Origin: Phyllobacterium chamaecytisi
GTDB taxonomy: Bacteria; Pseudomonadota; Alphaproteobacteria; Rhizobiales; Rhizobiaceae
Length of the DNA stretch: 64,000 nucleotides
Assembly (NCBI RefSeq): GCF_020164455.1
Contig: NZ_JAIQWW010000005.1
Location: 286,054 to 350,053, forward strand
Direction of reading: 5' to 3'
A model generated the notes under the pieces. That model had not been told where the DNA came from, did no database searches, and worked only from the letters and a program-made list of their open reading frames with translations. Within the stretch, counting starts at the first letter, position 1. Each line of letters begins with the position of its first letter. Shown here piece after piece: positions 1-9,357 of this stretch. The position numbers were made by a program, and so were the translations under genes.

Positions 1-1151
1 GCTCGGTTACTGCGATGTGCGAGTTGTTCGAGCGCACGACGCGATGCTACGGCAAACCTTCCTTCGGCTTGCCGACAACGATCGTTGACGGTGTCGAAAC
101 AGACATAAAAGAAAAAATCGTCTGGTCGAAACCGTTCTGTAACGTCATCCATTTCAAGCGCGCCTTGAATGCCAAACGTCCTGCCGACCCGAAGATTCTT
201 GTGGTGGCACCGATGTCGGGTCACTATGCAACTCTGCTTCGTGGCACGGTGGAAGCGTTGCTGCCGCATGCCGAGGTCTACATCACCGATTGGGTCGATG
301 CCCGCAGCGTCCCGCTTAGCGATGGTAAGTTCGACCTCGATGATTATATCGACTATGTTATTGAAATGCTTCATGCATTGGGCGAAGATACCCATGTCGT
401 GGCCGTCTGTCAGCCATCCGTTCCGGTGCTTGCCGCCGTCTCCATCATGGAGACCAATGGTGATGGATTCGCACCTTCCAGCATGACGCTGATGGGCGGG
501 CCGATCGACACCCGCAAGAATCCGACTGCCGTCAACAAGCTGGCCGAAGAAAAGGGGATCAACTGGTTCCGCGATAACGTGATCATGTCGGTTCCATGGC
601 CGCATGGCGGGTTCATGCGTGATGTCTATCCGGGGTTCCTGCAGTTGTCCGGCTTCATGAGCATGAATCTCGACCGCCACATCACTGCCCACAAGGAATT
701 CTTCATGCATCTGGTGCACGAAGACGGCGATTCCGCTGACAAGCATCGTGAATTCTATGATGAATACCTTGCCGTTATGGATTTGACCGCGGAGTTCTAT
801 CTGCAGACTGTGGATACAGTATTCGTTCGCCAGGCATTGCCGAAAGGTGAAATGACTCACCGGGGCCTCCCGGTCGATCCGTCTGCTATTCGCAACGTTG
901 CGCTTCTCACAGTCGAAGGGGAGAACGACGATATCTCCGGCGTCGGTCAGACCAAGGCTGCCCAGACACTGTGCGTCAATATTCCGGACGAGATGCGTAT
1001 GCATTACCTGCAACCGAAGGTAGGCCATTACGGCGTATTCAATGGCTCGCGGTTTCGTGCAGAGATTGCGCCCCGCATTGTTCAGTTCGTTAATGATCAC
1101 GCACAAATGAACCGCAAGACCAACGTGACGCCGATCGCAAAGCGCGCCTGA
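1..1151 (+). CDS. phaZ: Intracellular polyhydroxybutyrate depolymerase (5' end outside window)
   Basis: This enzyme hydrolyses stored intracellular poly-3-hydroxybutyrate granules to oligomers and monomers. The frame is open from base 3 with no stop, so the N-terminus lies left of the window; the first in-frame ATG at 15 is probably internal, since the family is about 400-430 residues. Counting from that Met, a lipase-box-like VCQPSVPVLA carries Cys132 where secreted depolymerases have Ser. An Asp in GENDDISG and a His in KVGHYGVF complete the Cys-Asp-His triad known for intracellular PhaZ. No signal peptide is visible in the part seen. The gene stands alone here, with 340 bases before the next gene. 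Confidence 0.93.
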   Translation, partial: SVTAMCELFERTTRCYGKPSFGLPTTIVDGVETDIKEKIVWSKPFCNVIHFKRALNAKRPADPKILVVAPMSGHYATLLRGTVEALLPHAEVYITDWVDARSVPLSDGKFDLDDYIDYVIEMLHALGEDTHVVAVCQPSVPVLAAVSIMETNGDGFAPSSMTLMGGPIDTRKNPTAVNKLAEEKGINWFRDNVIMSVPWPHGGFMRDVYPGFLQLSGFMSMNLDRHITAHKEFFMHLVHEDGDSADKHREFYDEYLAVMDLTAEFYLQTVDTVFVRQALPKGEMTHRGLPVDPSAIRNVALLTVEGENDDISGVGQTKAAQTLCVNIPDEMRMHYLQPKVGHYGVFNGSRFRAEIAPRIVQFVNDHAQMNRKTNVTPIAKRA

Positions 1152-1491
1152 TATCTAATCCGTCGGATGTATTGGTGAAACGCCGAGCCGTATCAAAGCG
1201 ATTTGGTAGTCTTGCTGATCGCGGTGCCTCTCGTTCAACAATAAACCATTTGAAATCAACAGGTTATCGTATGTTTCCGAGTGGCCAGAATGTTGTGCCC
1301 GCCCGAATTTCGAGTAGCCGGCGCAGTTTCTGACGCATCGCTGGAGCCCTCATGAATATTGGGGGAATGCGAAATTTCAAATTTTAACCATATATTAACA
1401 ATGGCTGGATCGTGGCGCCATTGTGATTGACTCGTGTCCCCTCCCGCCATTAACGTTTTGTTAACGATAGCAGATCGGTCTGGAGTAAAGC
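1152..1491. other. Intergenic spacer, no gene seen
   Basis: 340 bases between phaZ and the BTLCP gene. The short reverse-strand frame here lacks a ribosome-binding site and resembles nothing I know. The last 110 bases are AT-richer than the flanks and presumably hold the promoter of the downstream gene; I could not pick a convincing -35/-10 pair. No clear terminator for phaZ was found. Confidence 0.5.
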
Positions 1492-2103
1492 ATGTTCGGG
1501 GTAGCAGGGGTTGTAAAGACCATAGTCGCCATGGCGCTCTTCGCGGGTACGCTTGGCGCAAACGTCGCTTTTGCCTCCGAAGCATTCATGACCACTGGCG
1601 GTCTGACATCACAGCCAATCGGCCACTATGAATTCTGCAAGAGACTCCCGGAAGAATGCTCTATCCGCAGCCGGAACGTCATGCCCGAAAAGATGAACCA
1701 CGATTTCTGGCAATTGATCGTCAACGTCAACAGCAATGACAACCACAAAATCAAGCCATTGACCGATATGGAAATCTACGGCGTGGAAGAATATTGGGCC
1801 TATCCCGACAAGGTTGGCGATTGCGAGGATTATGTCCTTTTGAAGCGACGCGACCTGATGCAGTCGGGCATTTCTCCGGCAAATCTATTGATTACCGTAG
1901 TGCGCAAGCCCGATGGTGAAGGTCACGCTGTGCTGACCGTGCGCACTGACAAGGGCGACTTCGTCCTTGATAACCTTGTTGACGGCGTAAAGAACTGGTC
2001 AGAAACCCCATATACCTACCTTAAACGTCAGGCGACCAACAATTCGGGTCGCTGGGTCAGCATTGAGGCTCCCACCAATATTCTGGTTGGTTCGGTCCAA
2101 TAA
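1492..2103 (+). CDS. Bacterial transglutaminase-like cysteine peptidase (BTLCP)
   Basis: Exported protein of the BTLCP family (DUF920), a papain-like fold common in alphaproteobacteria and in some genomes encoded beside type I secretion/adhesin genes. The 203-residue product begins with a hydrophobic signal segment ending near AFA-S (residues 26-29). The predicted triad is Cys111 in GDCEDYVLLKR, His145 in GEGHAVLTV and Asp160 in FVLDNL. The start at 1492 is supported by TGGAG about eight bases upstream. It is monocistronic and convergent with comM across a terminator. LapG is a known BTLCP that cleaves RTX adhesins, but no LapD or LapA partner is adjacent and LapG is longer, so a LapG role is not claimed. 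Confidence 0.88.
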   Translation: MFGVAGVVKTIVAMALFAGTLGANVAFASEAFMTTGGLTSQPIGHYEFCKRLPEECSIRSRNVMPEKMNHDFWQLIVNVNSNDNHKIKPLTDMEIYGVEEYWAYPDKVGDCEDYVLLKRRDLMQSGISPANLLITVVRKPDGEGHAVLTVRTDKGDFVLDNLVDGVKNWSETPYTYLKRQATNNSGRWVSIEAPTNILVGSVQ

Positions 2104-2133
2104 TCGAGCGAAGTCGACCTCAAGCTATTTCGA

Positions 2134-2168
2134 AAACTGCCAGATCGGGAAGGTCTGGCAGTTTCTTT
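2134..2168. terminator. Hairpin terminator between convergent genes
   Basis: An 11-bp perfect stem, AAACTGCCAGA (2134-2144) with TCTGGCAGTTT (2154-2164), encloses a 9-base loop and leads into a T-rich tail on the + strand. It lies 30 bases after the BTLCP stop and about 40 bases beyond the comM stop, so it can serve both directions. Confidence 0.85.
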
Positions 2169-2205
2169 GTGCAATGTTGACAGAATCGTCGTGAGGTAGC
2201 TCTGC

Positions 2206-3735
2206 TTAGGCTGCCGACATCGAATCCGCCCCCATCCGGTACGAGATAGCTTCGGCAAGATGAATGCGCCCAACGATTTCGTGTCCGTCAAGGTCTGCAA
2301 GGGTCCGCGCAACTTTCAGCACGCGATGATAGGCGCGGGCGGAGAAGCGCATTTGCTCGCTCGCCTGCTGCAGCAAGGAAACACCGGGTCCATCCGGTTG
2401 TGCCACCTGTTCGATAAGCGCAACGGAGCACTGAGAATTTGTGGTGATGGTTGGAAAACCCAATTCCTCATAACGCCTTTTTTGGATTGTCCGCGCTCGC
2501 GCGACCCGTTCAGCGACGGATGCGCTGCTTTCCGAAGAGTGCGGGCGTATGAGATCGGTAGCACTCACGGACGGGACGTCAATCCTGATATCGATACGGT
2601 CCAGAAGAGGCCCAGAAATCCTTGCCTGGTAATCCTGCCGGCACCGTGGCCCCCTCGCACATTGATGGCCGGGTTCCCCCGCCATGCCGCAGCGGCACGG
2701 GTTCATAGCCGCAACAAGCTGGATCTGCGCCGGATACGAGATACGGTGATTGGCGCGCGCGATCATGCATTCGCCAGTCTCCAGTGGCTGGCGCAATGAA
2801 TCCAGAACCTGCGGCGTAAACTCTGGAAACTCGTCGAGAAACAATACGCCGCGATGGGCCAGCGAGACTTCCCCCGGCCTTGCTCGAATGCCGCCCCCAA
2901 CCATAGCGGCCATGGATGCCGAGTGATGCGGCGCGCGAAATGGTCGTCTGTCCGTCAACTTGCCGCCCATGAGTTCGCCGGCGATCGAGGCGATCATCGA
3001 GACATCGAGCAACTCACGCGGCAGCAATGGCGGAAGGATGGAGGGCAGACGCTGCGCCAGCATGGATTTGCCGGATCCTGGCGGGCCCATCATCAAGAGG
3101 TTGTGCCCACCCGCTGCCGCGACCTCCAGCGCGCGCCGCGCACTTTCCTGGCCCCTTATATCTGCAAGATCTGGCAGTCCCATCGCGCTCGTCTGCATGA
3201 CGGGCTCAGGACGTGACAGGACCTGTGTACCGCGAAAATGATTGGCAAGCTGGATCAAACTGCGCGGCGCAAGAATATCGATGTCGGAGCCGGCCCATGC
3301 GGCTTCCGGGCCACAGGATGCCGGGCATATCAGCCCCTTCTCTTGCCGGTTGGCAGCAATTGCTGCGGGCAGCACGCCCGCGACATGGGTGATGGTTCCA
3401 TCAAGTGACAGTTCACCCAGCACCACATAGTTCTGAAGTGCGTCGGCAGGCATAGCGCCAAGCCCCGCCATCAACCCCACGGCGATCGGCAGATCGTAAT
3501 GGCTTCCTTCCTTGGGCAAATCGGCAGGCGCGAGATTCACCGTCACCTTCTTGACGGGCATTGAAAGCCCGGAGGCATGTAGTGCCGCCTGGACCCGCTC
3601 CCGGCTTTCGGCGACTGCCTTGTCCGGAAGACCGACGATATGCATTCCCATTTTGCCGGGGGCAATCATCACCTGCACATCGACAGGCTGAGCTTCGATA
3701 CCTTGGAAGGCAACCGTACGAACGCGGGTAACCAT
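2206..3735 (-). CDS. comM: ComM/YifB family Mg-chelatase-like AAA+ ATPase
   Basis: ComM is a hexameric AAA+ helicase that promotes branch migration during natural transformation; homologues occur widely in bacteria not known to be competent. The product is 509 residues, the usual size, from the ATG at 3735 (MVTRVRTVAF). A longer frame reaches 3798, but the family N-terminus and an AAGAAAG ribosome site favour 3735. Seen in order: an N-terminal ChlI/Lon-like domain; Walker A GPPGSGKS near residue 217; the central Mg-chelatase module with a Cys-rich insert (CRCGMAGEPGHQCARGPRC); and the C-terminal Mg_chelatase_C domain (RAYHRVLKVARTLADL). It is transcribed after gshB on the same strand with a 115-base gap. 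Confidence 0.95.
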   Translation of the reverse strand: MVTRVRTVAFQGIEAQPVDVQVMIAPGKMGMHIVGLPDKAVAESRERVQAALHASGLSMPVKKVTVNLAPADLPKEGSHYDLPIAVGLMAGLGAMPADALQNYVVLGELSLDGTITHVAGVLPAAIAANRQEKGLICPASCGPEAAWAGSDIDILAPRSLIQLANHFRGTQVLSRPEPVMQTSAMGLPDLADIRGQESARRALEVAAAGGHNLLMMGPPGSGKSMLAQRLPSILPPLLPRELLDVSMIASIAGELMGGKLTDRRPFRAPHHSASMAAMVGGGIRARPGEVSLAHRGVLFLDEFPEFTPQVLDSLRQPLETGECMIARANHRISYPAQIQLVAAMNPCRCGMAGEPGHQCARGPRCRQDYQARISGPLLDRIDIRIDVPSVSATDLIRPHSSESSASVAERVARARTIQKRRYEELGFPTITTNSQCSVALIEQVAQPDGPGVSLLQQASEQMRFSARAYHRVLKVARTLADLDGHEIVGRIHLAEAISYRMGADSMSAA

Positions 3736-3850
3736 AAAATCTTTCTTGAAAATGCAGACGTTTGAAAATGAAGAATGCCAATGAACGTACATCAGCACAC
3801 TTCAATCCGCATGACAAGAACAATAAGAGAACAGATCGGAGGGATGAGAA

Positions 3851-4792
3851 TTACTGGCGTTTGGCTTCCACCGCATCCCAAAACAGCGCCGCAATATCTG
3901 CACCGCCGAAACGCTTGACCTCGCGAACGCCCGTCGGAGAAGTGACATTGATCTCGGTCATATAGTCGCCGATCACGTCAATACCCACCAGAATGAAACC
4001 GCGCTCGCGCAAGGACGGTCCAATACGCGCGCAGATTTCGCGTTCACGATCCGTGAGTTCGGTCTTCTCGGCACGGCCGCCCACATGCATGTTGGAACGC
4101 GAATCGGTTTCAGATGGCACTCGGTTGATCGCGCCGACAGGCTCGCCATCGATCAGGATGATACGTTTGTCACCCGAGCGCACATCTTTCAAATAACGCT
4201 GTGCAATGAATGGTTCGCGGAACATCTGGCCGAACATTTCCAGTAATGACGTCAAGTTGCGGTCGCCATCGGCGAGGTGAAACACACCTGCGCCGCCATT
4301 GCCATAAAGCGGTTTCAGAATGATATCGCCGAATTCCTTGCGGAATGCCGCGATTTCCAATGGATCCTTGGTGATCAGCGTTTCCGGCATTAGATCGGGA
4401 AACTCGGTGACGAAAATCTTCTCAGGGCTGTTGCGCACCCAAGCAGGATCGTTGACGACAAGCGTCTTCGGATGGATCCGCTCCAGCATGTGCGTGGTCG
4501 TAATGTAGTTCATATCAAAGGGCGGGTCCTGGCGTAGAAGCACCACATCCATTTCCGACAGATCGCGCGAAACCTGTTCTCCAAGCGTATAATAGTCGCC
4601 TTCGATATCGCGGACACTGAGTTCTTCCACGCGCGCAGAAACCACGCCATCGCGCATGCTGAGCCGGTCCGGGGTATAGTGGTAGAGTATATGGCCGCGC
4701 CTTTGCGCCTCGAGGCAAAGCGCAAAGGTTGTATCGCCAGCGATCCGGATCGATTTGATATGGTCCATCTGGACCGCGACTTTGAGTGCCAT
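3851..4792 (-). CDS. gshB: Glutathione synthetase
   Basis: Catalyses ATP-dependent addition of glycine to gamma-glutamylcysteine, the last step of glutathione synthesis, in the cytoplasm. The 313-residue product has the GshB N-terminal domain ([17 protein letters not shown]) followed by an ATP-grasp domain with the glycine-rich loop [12 protein letters not shown] and the metal/substrate segment [14 protein letters not shown] chose ATG 4792, which has GGGGGAC upstream and matches the family N-terminus; a GTG at 4825 would add 11 residues. It lies between the RlpA-like gene and comM on the same strand. Glutathione supply fits the arsenate reductase and gamma-glutamyl enzymes elsewhere in the window, though that link is only inferred. 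Confidence 0.96.
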   Translation of the reverse strand: MALKVAVQMDHIKSIRIAGDTTFALCLEAQRRGHILYHYTPDRLSMRDGVVSARVEELSVRDIEGDYYTLGEQVSRDLSEMDVVLLRQDPPFDMNYITTTHMLERIHPKTLVVNDPAWVRNSPEKIFVTEFPDLMPETLITKDPLEIAAFRKEFGDIILKPLYGNGGAGVFHLADGDRNLTSLLEMFGQMFREPFIAQRYLKDVRSGDKRIILIDGEPVGAINRVPSETDSRSNMHVGGRAEKTELTDREREICARIGPSLRERGFILVGIDVIGDYMTEINVTSPTGVREVKRFGGADIAALFWDAVEAKRQ

Positions 4793-4887
4793 GGAACGTC
4801 CCCCGACAGGATTAGGAGTGTTCACATGGCGATGTCACGTTCAATGGTCAAGGTCAATGCCGAGACGACATCAACATCCTGCGAGGG

Positions 4888-5247
4888 TTACAAGCGGGCC
4901 ATGCAGATATTGGTGTGGCCAGCGCCGATAAAGCCAAGGCGGCTAGCCGCGCCTTTGGAGAGATCGAGCATGCGGCCCCTGACAAACGGGCCCCGATCGT
5001 TGATGCGCACCACGACGGTTTTGCCATTGCGCTGGTTCGTTACCTTGACTCGGGAACCGAGCGGCAAGGTGCGATGAGCTGCGGTGAGAGCGGAGGGATT
5101 CATCCGTTCACCGGAAGCGGTTCTAGAATGAAGGGCGTACCAGGAAGCACCGCCACAGGCCGAACCGGCACTGGCGGATGCAGCACCCAACATCAGAAAA
5201 AGGATGGATGAAATAAGTACCGTGCGGATACTTGCGAAAGAGACCAT
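4888..5247 (-). CDS. Short RlpA-like septal/peptidoglycan protein
   Basis: 119-residue exported protein with a single double-psi beta-barrel domain of the RlpA type ([20 protein letters not shown], then [17 protein letters not shown] and [15 protein letters not shown]). RlpA proteins bind or cleave denuded peptidoglycan at division sites. A signal peptide covers roughly residues 1-26 ([17 protein letters not shown]). There is no SPOR domain, so it is a minimal form. The frame is open to 5328, but the signal sequence places the start at ATG 5247; the ribosome site there is weak. It is followed after 95 bases by gshB on the same strand. Confidence 0.85.
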   Translation of the reverse strand: MVSFASIRTVLISSILFLMLGAASASAGSACGGASWYALHSRTASGERMNPSALTAAHRTLPLGSRVKVTNQRNGKTVVVRINDRGPFVRGRMLDLSKGAASRLGFIGAGHTNICMARL

Positions 5248-5615
5248 GTGAAATTCACACTTTAAGGTAGCCCGCGGCACAGAACAGCCGGACTGAAGAC
5301 ACACGCGTAGAGATTGACCCCCGGGCAAGTAGATCGTGGCGTGAGCGAGTAGGTCCTTCTATTTTGGAGAAATGTGGCCTTGAGGTGACCCGTTTCCGAA
5401 ACTTTGTCGAGACCAATCCGAAATATGATCTAAGTTACTAAAAAAACTTGTCTTAATATGACTCAAAAAGTGATGACAGATGCTTGCAGTTAAATGCGGT
5501 ATGACTGCAAACGGTGCCAAATAAGGCCATTGTGTGATGGATTCCAATAGAATTATTGGACGATAACTACGAGTTGGTTGGTGCGTTGCAAAAATCGGTA
5601 AACCTTTAGATGTAG
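5248..5615. other. Intergenic spacer, no gene seen
   Basis: About 370 bases between the start of the RlpA-like gene and the terminator of the uronate operon. The stretch 5380-5600 is noticeably AT-rich. One 62-codon reverse frame exists without a ribosome site or recognisable sequence. It should contain the RlpA promoter, which I could not identify with confidence. Confidence 0.45.
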
Positions 5616-5646
5616 AAAAGCCCCGGCTTGTGAAAACCAGGGCTTT
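5616..5646 (-). terminator. Intrinsic terminator of the gntR-uxuA operon
   Basis: Read on the minus strand, AAAGCCCTGG pairs with GCCGGGGCTTT (one G-T pair) around a short loop and is followed by T residues. It lies about 24 bases beyond the uxuA stop codon. Confidence 0.8.
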
Positions 5647-5669
5647 AAAAACTCAAAATTTAGTTCGGA

Positions 5670-6860
5670 TTATGCCAGCGCGGAGGCATCCAAAGCGTGG
5701 ATGATGCCGCGCAGTTCGGCAAGGCCGCGCAGGCGGCCAATTGCCGGATAACCGGGTGTCACGTCCTTGTTCAGATCGTCGAGCATGCGGTGCCCATGAT
5801 CGGAGCGGAAAATGATACTGTTTGCCTTGTCGCGCTTGTGGTCTTCGGCGAGAAGCTCGCGCAACACCGCCACCATATCTACGTCGCCTTCAAGGTGAGC
5901 CGCTTCGTGGAAGCTGCGCCCATCACCCTCACGGGTCGTCGCCCGCAGGTGGGTGAAGTGGATGCGCGCGGCAAAGCGCCTGGCGATCTTGGGCAGATCA
6001 TTGTCAGCTCGCACACCAAGACTGCCTGTACAGAGGCACATGCCATTTGCAGGCGAGGGTACTGCATTGAACAGCGCCGCATAGTCTGCTTCAGTCGAAG
6101 CAATACGCGGCAGGCCGAAGAGCGAACGGGGCGGATCATCCGGATGCAGGGTCAGCTTCACGCCGAGTTCTTCGGCAACCGGCGTCACAGCCTCCAGGAA
6201 TTCAATCAGATGCTGACGCAGCCGGTTCGCATCGATGCCGGAATAGGTTTCGAGCTTGTCGCGGAACGCCGGTATGGTCAGCGGTTCTGTGGTTGAGCCG
6301 GGGAGCGCGCTGGCGATATTGCGCGCAAGATCAGCGATTTCCTGCGAATCCATAGCTTTATAAAGGTCGCTGGCAATCTCGCGGTCAGCCTTTGAATATT
6401 CGTTTTCGGCACCCTGTCGCTGGAGGATGTGCAAATCGAACACAGCGAAGACGTTGTGGTCGAAGCGCATGGCCGTCGAACCGGTCGGCGTGACATAGTC
6501 GAGGTCGGTGCGGCACCAGTCGACCACGGGCATGAAGTTGTAGCAGACGACCTTGATGTCGTTGGCCGCGAGTGCTTCCATGCTAGCGATCCAGGCGGCT
6601 ATCTCGTGCTTGGCAGCGCCACCGAGGCGCTTCACCGCATCAGGAATCGGAATGCTCTCGACGACCGACCAGCTCAGCGGCGTCCGCCCGGCAGGTGTCG
6701 ATTCGATCAATGATTTGCGCGCGTGCACCTGCGCTATGGTCCACGCTTCACCGATGGGCACTTCGTGGAGCGCTGAAACGATATCGGTCGCGCCCGCCTG
6801 CCGTACGTTATCGAGTGAGACACCGGCTCTTGGGCCGAACCATCGCCATGCCTGACGCAT
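5670..6860 (-). CDS. uxuA: Mannonate dehydratase
   Basis: Dehydrates D-mannonate to 2-keto-3-deoxy-D-gluconate, the last dedicated step of glucuronate breakdown, in the cytoplasm. The 396-residue product matches the family in length and along its whole sequence: MRQAWRWFGP start, WSVVESIPIPDAVKRL, CYNFMPVVDWCRTDLD, LTLHPDDPPRSLFGLPRI, CLCTGSLGVR and FRSDHGHRMLDD near the end. His and Cys residues in these segments are the expected metal ligands. A GGAGG site precedes the ATG. It is the second gene of a gntR-uxuA unit, 34 bases after the regulator, and ends in an intrinsic terminator. Its substrate is made by the uxaC and uxuB products encoded divergently. Confidence 0.97.
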   Translation of the reverse strand: MRQAWRWFGPRAGVSLDNVRQAGATDIVSALHEVPIGEAWTIAQVHARKSLIESTPAGRTPLSWSVVESIPIPDAVKRLGGAAKHEIAAWIASMEALAANDIKVVCYNFMPVVDWCRTDLDYVTPTGSTAMRFDHNVFAVFDLHILQRQGAENEYSKADREIASDLYKAMDSQEIADLARNIASALPGSTTEPLTIPAFRDKLETYSGIDANRLRQHLIEFLEAVTPVAEELGVKLTLHPDDPPRSLFGLPRIASTEADYAALFNAVPSPANGMCLCTGSLGVRADNDLPKIARRFAARIHFTHLRATTREGDGRSFHEAAHLEGDVDMVAVLRELLAEDHKRDKANSIIFRSDHGHRMLDDLNKDVTPGYPAIGRLRGLAELRGIIHALDASALA

Positions 6861-6894
6861 TCATTCCTCCGTCAAATTATATCGCCGATCCTAG

Positions 6895-7671
6895 TCAAAC
6901 AAATGATCCGGGGTGGCTCTTTCTCAAGGTTTCAATATCGGGGATGACGGCATTCAGATGCTGTTTCATCGCCGCACAGGCGGCTGGCACGTCATGGGCT
7001 TCTATGGCATTGCGAATGATCTGATGCTCGGAAAGGACATGCTCCATGCGGCCCAAACCCGGCAACGTCATGCGCCGTGCCCGATCGATCTGCACCTTCA
7101 CCGGCTTGAGATAGTGCCAGATGCCCGGATGGCCGGAAATTCCGGCAATCGCTTCGTGGAAAGCCTCGTCGGCCTCGTGAAACGCGCTCGTGTTCTGACG
7201 ATCGGCAAAAAAGCGCTGGCGGGCAAGGATTTCATCGAGCCATTCGACATCCTTGGCCGTTGCGACGGCCGCCGCACGCTCCACGGTTGCTCCCTCAAGC
7301 GCCTGGCGGATCACCACAGCCTCGGGGATCAGGGCAACAGGAATGCGGGCGACAAATGTTCCCGATTGCGGAAAGACATCGACAAGACCGTCTTCAACCA
7401 AGCGGATCAACGCTTCGCGCACCGGCGTGCGACTGACGCCAAAGCGTTCGGTCAGGACCTTCTCGTTGAGGGCAGTTCCCGGTGTCATCTCCATCGCTAC
7501 GATGGCTGCGTGCAGCTCGCGGTAAATTGCGGTGGCAGTGGTCATCCGCCCGGCCGGTGCCCCGCGGGGTCCGGGGCTTGTCGCGCGCGCACCGCGATTG
7601 ACACCTGAAGTTCGCACCTCGGACGGCGTTGCAATGGCTAAGCCTTTGTCTCCCTGGTTCTCTGCTGTCAT
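6895..7671 (-). CDS. GntR/FCD-family regulator of uronate genes (UxuR/ExuR-like)
   Basis: 258-residue regulator with an N-terminal winged helix (residues about 45-110, YRELHAAIVAMEMTPGTALN, FGVSRTPVREALIRL) and a C-terminal FCD ligand domain with conserved Asp and His residues (DEAFHEAIAGISGHPGI, LSEHQIIRNAIEAHD). Members of this subfamily (UxuR, ExuR, FadR) repress catabolic genes until a sugar acid or fatty acid ligand binds. GGAG seven bases before ATG 7671 supports that start despite a poorly conserved 40-residue N-terminal tail; ATG at codon 43 is the alternative. It is cotranscribed with uxuA and divergent from uxaC, and probably acts on the three TAATATAT(T/C)A sites described separately. 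That link is inferred. Confidence 0.88.
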   Translation of the reverse strand: MTAENQGDKGLAIATPSEVRTSGVNRGARATSPGPRGAPAGRMTTATAIYRELHAAIVAMEMTPGTALNEKVLTERFGVSRTPVREALIRLVEDGLVDVFPQSGTFVARIPVALIPEAVVIRQALEGATVERAAAVATAKDVEWLDEILARQRFFADRQNTSAFHEADEAFHEAIAGISGHPGIWHYLKPVKVQIDRARRMTLPGLGRMEHVLSEHQIIRNAIEAHDVPAACAAMKQHLNAVIPDIETLRKSHPGSFV

Positions 7672-7932
7672 TGCAGTGCTCCATTTCCATATTCACGGAT
7701 CATCCGATCTATTGAATGATGGAATTCCATTTCAATTCATAGTCCAAGACCGGCCTTATGCGATGATATCAAGTGCATTCAGTTCCAGTTGACATACTAA
7801 TATATTATTATTTACAGTTCGCCAAGATCATCAATGTTCACAAATGGCGTATCCTGCCATCCTAAACGTGACATTAGCGGCTTCGCATCCAGGTCGGTGC
7901 AAGGCACGCGATGATGGTAGCAAGGACGCATA
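7672..7932. promoter_or_regulatory. Divergent gntR/uxaC control region with uronate operator site 1
   Basis: The 261-base divergent region contains the perfect 10-bp palindrome TAATATATTA at 7798-7807. A TTGACA hexamer at 7789-7794 lies directly before it. The same core occurs upstream of the ABC importer (10871-10880, one change) and of uxaA (16581-16590). It is the best candidate operator for the GntR regulator encoded alongside. Confidence 0.65.
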
Positions 7933-9330
7933 ATGGCACTTCATCCTGACCGACTTTTCCCGATCGAGCCCGATGCACGAGGGATTGCCCGCCGTCTGTT
8001 CACTGCGGTCGAGAGGTTGCCGATCATCTCACCACATGGTCACACTGATCCGCTTTGGTATGCCAATGACGAGGCGTTTCCAGACCCGGCGAGCCTGTTC
8101 GTCAAGCCAGATCATTATATTTTTCGCATGCTCTACTCTCAGGGTGTGAGGCTTGAAGATCTCGGCGTGCCGCGTCAGGATGGAGGCCCCGTGGAGGCTG
8201 ACGGCCGCAAGATATGGCGGCTGTTTGCGAAGCACTTCTATCTGTTTAGGGGCACACCCTCCCGCCTGTGGTTCGAGCATGCACTGGAAACGGTTTTCGG
8301 CATTGAGGAGCGGCTTGGCGAGAAGAATGCAGATGCACTTTATGATCGGATTGCCGAGCGCCTGACGGAACCATCCACGCGTCCGCGAGCGCTCTACAAA
8401 CAGTTTGGCATCGAAGTCATCTCGACGACCGATGCGGCGACGGATCAACTTGCGGCGCATGATGCTATCTTGAAATCCGGCTGGGACGGCCGCGTCGTTC
8501 CTGCCTACCGCCCCGATGCCGTCGTAGATGCATCGCGTGCGGACTTTCTCGCCAACGTAGAGGATTTTGTTGCACTTGCGGACACCGAACTCGACTATCA
8601 AGGGTATCTCGAAGCGCATCGGGTGCGCCGTGCCTATTTCAAACGGCGTGGCGCCACGTCCAGCGATCACGGGCATCCGAACGCGCGTACCGCTGATCTT
8701 TCTGTCTCCGCGGCGTCAGCATTGTTCGAACGCGTGCTGAAAGGCGCTTCGCCTGAAGACGCCGACCTCTTCCGCGCGCAGATGCTGACGGAAATGGCGC
8801 GAATGAGCATCGAGGACGGCCTGGTCATGCAGGTTCATCCAGGCTCTTACCGAAATCACAATCCCGCTCTGTTCGAACGGTTTGGAACGGACAAAGGAGC
8901 GGATATTCCGCGCCCTACCGGCTATGTCGAGGAACTGAAACCTCTGCTTGACGCGTTTGGCAACGATCCTCGGCTGACGCTCATCCTCTTCACCCTCGAT
9001 GAAACCAGCTACAGCCGGGAACTCGCTCCCCTCGCGGGCCATTATCCAGCTTTGCGCCTTGGTCCTGCATGGTGGTTCCATGATAGTCCGGAAGGTATGC
9101 GCCGCTTCCGTGAACTGACCACCGAGACTGCCGGTTTCTATAATACGGTCGGCTTTAACGACGATACGCGCGCCTATATGTCCATACCCGCGCGCCATGA
9201 CATGGCGCGTCGTGTCGACTGCGCGTATCTGGCCCGGCTCGTTGCCGATCACAGGTTGGAGGAGGACGAGGCGGTGGAAATCGCGCATGATCTTGCCTAC
9301 CGCTTGGCGAAACAAACTTACAAGCTTTGA
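7933..9330 (+). CDS. uxaC: Uronate (glucuronate/galacturonate) isomerase
   Basis: Interconverts D-glucuronate and D-fructuronate, and D-galacturonate and D-tagaturonate, the entry step of the pathway. The 465-residue product is an amidohydrolase-superfamily barrel; the metal-binding HxH lies in ISPHGHTDPLWYAND near the N-terminus. Family segments VEVISTTD-like (residues 160-166), MQVHPGSYRNHN, LRLGPAWWFHDSPEGM and GFNDDTRAYMSIPARHD follow in order. ATG 7933 has AAGGACG upstream. It is the first gene of the rightward unit, 27 bases before uxuB, and is divergent from gntR-uxuA. Confidence 0.97.
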   Translation: MALHPDRLFPIEPDARGIARRLFTAVERLPIISPHGHTDPLWYANDEAFPDPASLFVKPDHYIFRMLYSQGVRLEDLGVPRQDGGPVEADGRKIWRLFAKHFYLFRGTPSRLWFEHALETVFGIEERLGEKNADALYDRIAERLTEPSTRPRALYKQFGIEVISTTDAATDQLAAHDAILKSGWDGRVVPAYRPDAVVDASRADFLANVEDFVALADTELDYQGYLEAHRVRRAYFKRRGATSSDHGHPNARTADLSVSAASALFERVLKGASPEDADLFRAQMLTEMARMSIEDGLVMQVHPGSYRNHNPALFERFGTDKGADIPRPTGYVEELKPLLDAFGNDPRLTLILFTLDETSYSRELAPLAGHYPALRLGPAWWFHDSPEGMRRFRELTTETAGFYNTVGFNDDTRAYMSIPARHDMARRVDCAYLARLVADHRLEEDEAVEIAHDLAYRLAKQTYKL

Positions 9331-9357
9331 AATAGAAACCACAATTGCAGGCACAGA

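Noticed and set aside
1492..2103. LapG-type protease acting on the RTX proteins
   Set aside because: The BTLCP protein is shorter than LapG, has no LapD or adhesin neighbour, and the RTX proteins lack the LapA-type N-terminal retention module.
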